NCBI GenBank assembly: GCA_030248195.1
Contig: JASAND010006477.1
Span: forward strand, 1 to 64,000
Reading direction: 5' to 3'
Length of the DNA: 64,000 bases
Origin: Trissonchulus latispiculum
Taxonomy: Eukaryota; Nematoda; Enoplea; Enoplida; Ironidae
The position numbers and the translations under genes were made by a program. The first letter of the stretch is position 1, and each line of letters begins with the position of its first letter. The notes beneath the pieces are model-generated. The model had not been told where the DNA came from and did not search any database. It saw nothing but the letters and a program-made list of their open reading frames with translations. Below, one piece after another: positions 59,940 through 64,000 of the stretch.

Positions 59940-61055
59940 ACTCATACGGCTTAAATCCTTAACGTAAACGGCTAAAACCTGCGAAACAACCTATTTCCGT
60001 GCTCTTTAACATCCTGGGACCAGTCCCGTATCTTCAGGCCAAAACATAAGAATGTTTTAGCTTTTGGCCTTAGGATCCCGCCAGCAGGTAGACAAGACAC
60101 GGGATTGGTTGTCATGGCTGGAAAGAGAACACGAAAATGAACATTTTTGCTTTTACAACCTTTGAGCTACATATCTCCAGTGCTTAAGTAAGTATAAGCA
60201 AAAAACTGTTTTGAGTGCCAAAAAATCGCCTTAGTTTTTTTCAAAATAACTGCCACATGTTAATGGCAAAGTTGGCTTATTCATACTCAATCGATATAGC
60301 GTCCAAATCCCCATTTTATGAATGCCTCTTAGCCCGACTTTATTGCTTTAGCTAGAGATTTGGCCGAAAAACCATTTTGTCAAAACTGCGATTATTTTGT
60401 TTCGAACATCGATTTCTCAAAAACCACTCGACGGATTCCGGAGATTTTTGGCAGAATCGACGTTCATACTTCTGCAGAGGGACGTTTTTCCTTGGTTTGG
60501 GCTACAACTTATCGAGTAGCAAGAGAACTCAGTGCGAAATTGCGAAATTTCGAATTACCGTGCATTTGGCCTATTTTCTCGAAAGTTAAGACCTGCAGAC
60601 TCAAATCCAAGAAACGTCCCTCGGCCCATATGTTCTTCATATAGCGACACAAAAAGAACTATTGGCCGATTCTTCAGTATTGAGAAATCGATGTTCAAAA
60701 CGTTTTGGTTTATAGTCATCCTGTTACATGTCAGCATGTCAGAAAATTTCTGCTATTTTTTGCTCATTTGCCAATTTCGTAAGCTCATGTAAATGTACAG
60801 ATAATAAGCTATTAACGATAAAGCTCTTTCCAACTCCCAAAATTGCTCAAGTTATTGCGTTTCAAAGAATCAACACAAAAGCACTGCACAAAAGGATACC
60901 ACCGTCCGTCCACCACCTTTACTAAAACTAATTTAACTCCAAATTTTAAAATTCTTAAAATTTTTAATTTAATTTTTAAAACACGATTTGCCCAAAAAAT
61001 CCTTTTCTTGAAGTTTCGGACACTTCCTAAAATCCATTACAAAACTTATTTGTAA
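59940..61055. other. No gene seen
   Basis: Moderately AT-rich with an inverted pair CTCAAAACCACT.GACGGA / AGAAATCGATGTTC near 60400-60700 (GATTTCTCAAAA at 60411, TGAGAAATCGATG at 60680). Open frames here overlap that dyad and carry no motif. Confidence 0.4.
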
Positions 61056-61060
61056 TTTGG

Positions 61061-61489
61061 CAAGCGTACATAATACATAAGAGTATGACAAGCGTCATAA
61101 GCTATGCATTACAAGCCTGCTACATCCTCTGCACGTTATCGGCTGACCCCCTACCTAAATCAGGTTCCCCTTGACCCCGCCCCTCTCTATGTACGAGGTC
61201 CAAACGGAGGAACGGTTTTAAGTGTTATTATACTTACATGTTAAACTTGACGGGGGCCCAATTTATGCAGCGGGTATAAGCTTGTATGATTTACACATCA
61301 GTGTATGTACAAAATATACTAACACGAGCCCGATCCCCCGTTTGGACCCGTACATGTACAGGGGCGGGGGCGGGGTGAGGGGGGTCTGATTTAGGTAGGG
61401 GGTCAGCCGATAGCGTGCAGAGGATGTAACCGGCTTATAATGCATAGTGGTATGACGCTTGTCATACTCTTGTGTATTAAGTACTCTTG
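61061..61489. mobile_element. MITE-A copy, diverged
   Basis: It begins CAAGCGTACATAATACATAAG and ends AAGTACTCTTG, with inner blocks TATCGGCTGACCCCCTACC and their inverted forms. No identical 7-bp flanks were found. Poly-G/poly-C blocks (for example GGGGCGGGGGCGGGG at 61361) differ between the arms. Confidence 0.7.
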
Positions 61490-61799
61490 GTATTGGTTAA
61501 TTAATACAGTTAAAACACCCAAACTTGGGTTGCAACCAGTTAGTTCTAAACGTTCTAAACATTTAGTTGACGACTAAACCACTAAACGGCAGCCTTTCAA
61601 AATTTATTGTAAGCATCTTATTGAGAAAAGGGAATGCAGCAAAACTACTTTAATTCAGATATATTGTAACTATTCTGATAATGAAGTAAATAGCTAAAGA
61701 AAAATATTCGTCAGGAGATATGTTATGTAGTAAATATTAAAAGCAATTTTTAAAAAAGTCAATGAAAATACTTTTTAAGGCAAATTTAAAGAAAATCTG

Positions 61800-61880
61800 C
61801 GGTTGTTGCGGTCACAACATTTTGTACACGCCCGCATGGGCCCGCGGTTAACCACCCCCGCAGCCAACTCTGTTTTTGAA
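61800..61880. repeat. Solo end related to the outer hAT-like element
   Basis: CCCGCATGGGCCCGCGGTTAA followed by CAGCCAACTCTG resembles, inverted, the left end at 28721 (CAGAGTTGG...ACCCGCGGGTTAAC). The opposite end was not found. Confidence 0.4.
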
Positions 61881-62031
61881 AACAACCTGAACTACCCTAA
61901 CTGCTTGTGTTAGACCTCTTGCACTATACGGGGAGAGGAGTTTCTGCATCTTCTTGTCTCTGCGCTTACTTATTCTACAATCATGCATTCTTGCTATCAT
62001 CTAGTCGCTACTATCACTATGAAAGACAAAA

Positions 62032-62586
62032 TTACGGCCGTTTTAATCCGCATCTGCATGCATACAATTCAGCCTGATCAGATATAAATTTCTCATTTAA
62101 ATACGGATGATGCATCCATACAGTTACACAAAACATAGCAAATTCCCTGCTTTGAGCCACGAACACGTCCTCACAAACGGACTGCCGAACGGTCATTTCC
62201 TGGCCTATGTTTTGAGCAAACTGACTCAGAAAATTGGAAAAATCTGCTACGTAAGTCAGAGACATTTCTGAGCGATCCCCCGACATAAGAGCTAACTGCT
62301 GCAGGCTACCCATAGCTTCGGCGTATCTGTCAAATTTCCCCCGCAGTTGGTGCAGATCTTTCATAATCGTAGCGAGCCTCTGTGAAAGTTGATCCACTTG
62401 GTCGACCAGTTCATCTGGATCCACAAAACCTACTTCAACTCGTTGGCACCTTGTAATAAGTTTAATTCGACAGTCTGCTACTTCACGCAGGATAGCGACT
62501 CCGCTGTTAGTCAGTCCAAGCCACTGCTGCCAACCATTAAACCAGTCGGCACAGACATCCTTGAACCTTCGTTCAAGATCAGACAT
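62032..62586 (-). CDS. CINP-like protein (cyclin-dependent kinase 2-interacting protein family)
   Basis: A 184-residue protein in one exon on the minus strand, starting at the ATG at 62586; the frame stays open 36 codons further upstream, but that part looks non-coding. The layout follows CINP as I know it: an N-terminal ADWFNGWQQWLGLTNSGVAIL stretch (13-33) like the family's DWHNLILKWETLNDAG, a central heptad-like coiled coil (about 57-105: VDQVDQLSQRLATIMKDLHQLRGKF), and a C-terminal helix ending with VWMHHPYL (156-163), like the family's MWLHQPYV. Length is near the family's usual ~210 residues. In vertebrates CINP links CDK2/CDC7 and ATRIP in replication and checkpoint signalling; a similar role here is inferred. 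Neighbouring DNA is all MITEs. Confidence 0.7.
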   Translation of the reverse strand: MSDLERRFKDVCADWFNGWQQWLGLTNSGVAILREVADCRIKLITRCQRVEVGFVDPDELVDQVDQLSQRLATIMKDLHQLRGKFDRYAEAMGSLQQLALMSGDRSEMSLTYVADFSNFLSQFAQNIGQEMTVRQSVCEDVFVAQSREFAMFCVTVWMHHPYLNEKFISDQAELYACRCGLKRP

Positions 62587-62854
62587 TTCAAAGGAATCTA
62601 AATACCTAAAAAGCAAGGTATATCTTACGTCAGAGTAAAATAATACACGATATTCGCACACATTGGTATAGATAAATCCCTTTCTTAAAAACAATGAATA
62701 ATTGCTGTTTGTTGCTTTGTTATCATATGGCTCACGTACCTAATAAGAAAAAGTATTTGGACATAACCGACTATATATCTGTTACCTATTTCCGCAGCTA
62801 GATGAATTATTTTGATAGGGCATATTGTAATACAGTATTTGAAACACATAAAAT

Positions 62855-63199
62855 CAAGAGTACATAATACATAAGAGTGTGACAGCAGCCAAGCTCTCTG
62901 TTATCAGCTCTAGGTACATGCTATGTTCGCTAACGGCTGACCCCCCCACAAATGTGTATGTGCTCTTCAAAGAAATTCGCACGCTATCTTTACGTGTTAA
63001 AGCTCGAAGCAGACGCACATTGAACTAACTGAGTAGTTGTGTTTTCGAGCTTTAACACATAAAGGTAGCGTGCGAATTTCTTTGAAGAGCACATACACAT
63101 TTGTGGGGGGGGGTCAGCCGTTAGCGAACATAGCATGTACCTAGAGCTGATAACAGAGAGCTTGCCTGCTGTCACACTCTTATATATTATGTACTCTTG
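62855..63199. mobile_element. Complete MITE-A with 7-bp target duplication
   Basis: The 345-bp element begins CAAGAGTACATAATAC and ends TATTATGTACTCTTG, with arms of roughly 150 bases. ATAAAAT flanks it directly (62848-62854 and 63200-63206). It serves as the unbroken reference for the junction at 6901-7251. Confidence 0.85.
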
Positions 63200-63397
63200 A
63201 TAAAATGTAATACATGATTGTTGTCAATTAGGCAATACAAAGATATCGTAACAAAAGAGTAGTGCATGCGAGCTCTACCAGACTCAATTCTCACACCCGC
63301 GGCTCATCAGTGGAGGAGGGTGGAATTCAGTTTTTTAAAATACTTTTTCAAAATCCCTAATGTTTTAATGCCGAAATAAGATTATATATTTAAGAAA

Positions 63398-63502
63398 CGG
63401 CAAAAATTCAACCTTAAAAATATATGTGAAACTGAAGTTCTTTAAAATTGCTATGTGCGAGCATTCGGATTATATGGAGGCATTTTACAATGATGTCCGC
63501 AA
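63398..63502. repeat. Inverted copy of the 37622-37728 repeat
   Basis: It shares, reversed, CAACCTTAAAAATATATGTG and CGAGCATTCGGATTATATGG with receptor intron 1. Confidence 0.75.
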
Positions 63503-63682
63503 CTTTCACGCAATTTAGGCAAAACGGTGAGAAAATTATAAAAACCAATGCCCCATATATAAAATACGAGCAAGATGGCATAATTGCACTACATACATAT
63601 AAGAAGAAGAGTAAGCCACTACTCACTAGAGGGCTTCTCTACTTGGCATTGCGTAACGGTGCTACGACCGCAATACATGAAT

Positions 63683-63842
63683 GTTCCCCCGCTTGGTGAG
63701 GGGGGGGGTCGATAAGCATATCCCTCCCCGTTTGGGGGGAGGGAGTCAAAAGAGGTCCCCGTTTGGTGAGGGGGGATATCCAAAAGGGTACCCGTTTGGT
63801 GGGGAGTAGGCAGAAGAGGGGCCTCTTAGGGGGGGGGGGGGT
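63683..63842. repeat. G-rich minisatellite
   Basis: Four or five imperfect units of about 35 bases, each with CCCCGTTTGGTGAGGGGG-like sequence and runs of 5-12 G. Runs of this kind can form G-quadruplexes on the plus strand. The frame on the minus strand (PPPPKRP...) is a by-product. Confidence 0.8.
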
Positions 63843-64000
63843 CGTCAAGACAGGTTAAGATTCTGTCAATTATGTCAGTCAGCAATTATGCTCTTCTTCC
63901 TAAATATAGTGCAGTCTTGATAAGTGCGTATTGGCAGTCTTATAATACCAAGAATTTTTGGCCAGAACTTAGTTTTTCCATATTTGTTGCTGCAAAAAGG

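Noticed and set aside
63448..63848. Frames at the window end
   Set aside because: One overlaps the repeat shared with 37622, the other is the poly-Pro reading of the G-rich minisatellite.

Overview
The window is animal nuclear DNA. Genes carry spliceosomal GT-AG introns and AATAAA poly(A) signals, and the products are metazoan: a peptide GPCR, a DEG/ENaC channel, a glycine-receptor-like Cys-loop subunit, an antistasin-domain secreted protein and a CINP-like protein. DNA is AT-rich and crowded with small inverted-repeat transposons, with one reverse-transcriptase element. An invertebrate, most likely a protostome, fits; I cannot name the species.

Layout. 1-2.3 kb: a GC-richer, unrecognised ORF broken by one frameshift, followed by a short tandem repeat. 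2.6-6.3 kb: gene-poor; part of it recurs inverted at 16 kb. 6.3-8.1 kb: MITEs. 8.3-9.5 kb: single-exon GnRH/corazonin/AKH-type receptor. 9.9-12 kb: two large fold-back elements. 12.5-17 kb: an interrupted ~860-bp direct duplication and decayed repeats. 17.9-20.5 kb: four-exon secreted antistasin-domain protein. 21.4-32.1 kb: transposons, including a three-level nest. 33.0-34.5 kb: intronless DEG/ENaC subunit. 37.4-58.5 kb: one eight-exon Cys-loop receptor gene whose 15.5-kb fifth intron holds a hAT-like element, a TTAA element, fold-backs, a reverse-transcriptase ORF between inverted arms and some possible exons of nested genes on both strands. 58.9-63.8 kb: more MITEs, a minus-strand CINP-like gene and a G-rich minisatellite.

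Three of the genes encode signalling membrane proteins (peptide receptor, sodium-channel-family subunit, Cys-loop subunit), but nothing shows they are co-regulated. The strongest unusual signals are the transposon biology: target-site duplications supported by uninterrupted relatives in the same window, four MITEs with the same TTA/TAA target and AG-starting ends but different internal repeat vocabularies, and the reverse-transcriptase unit with a 40-bp inverted copy of itself at its 5' edge.

All exon joins were made by reading phase and splice sites by eye; no alignment or search was run.
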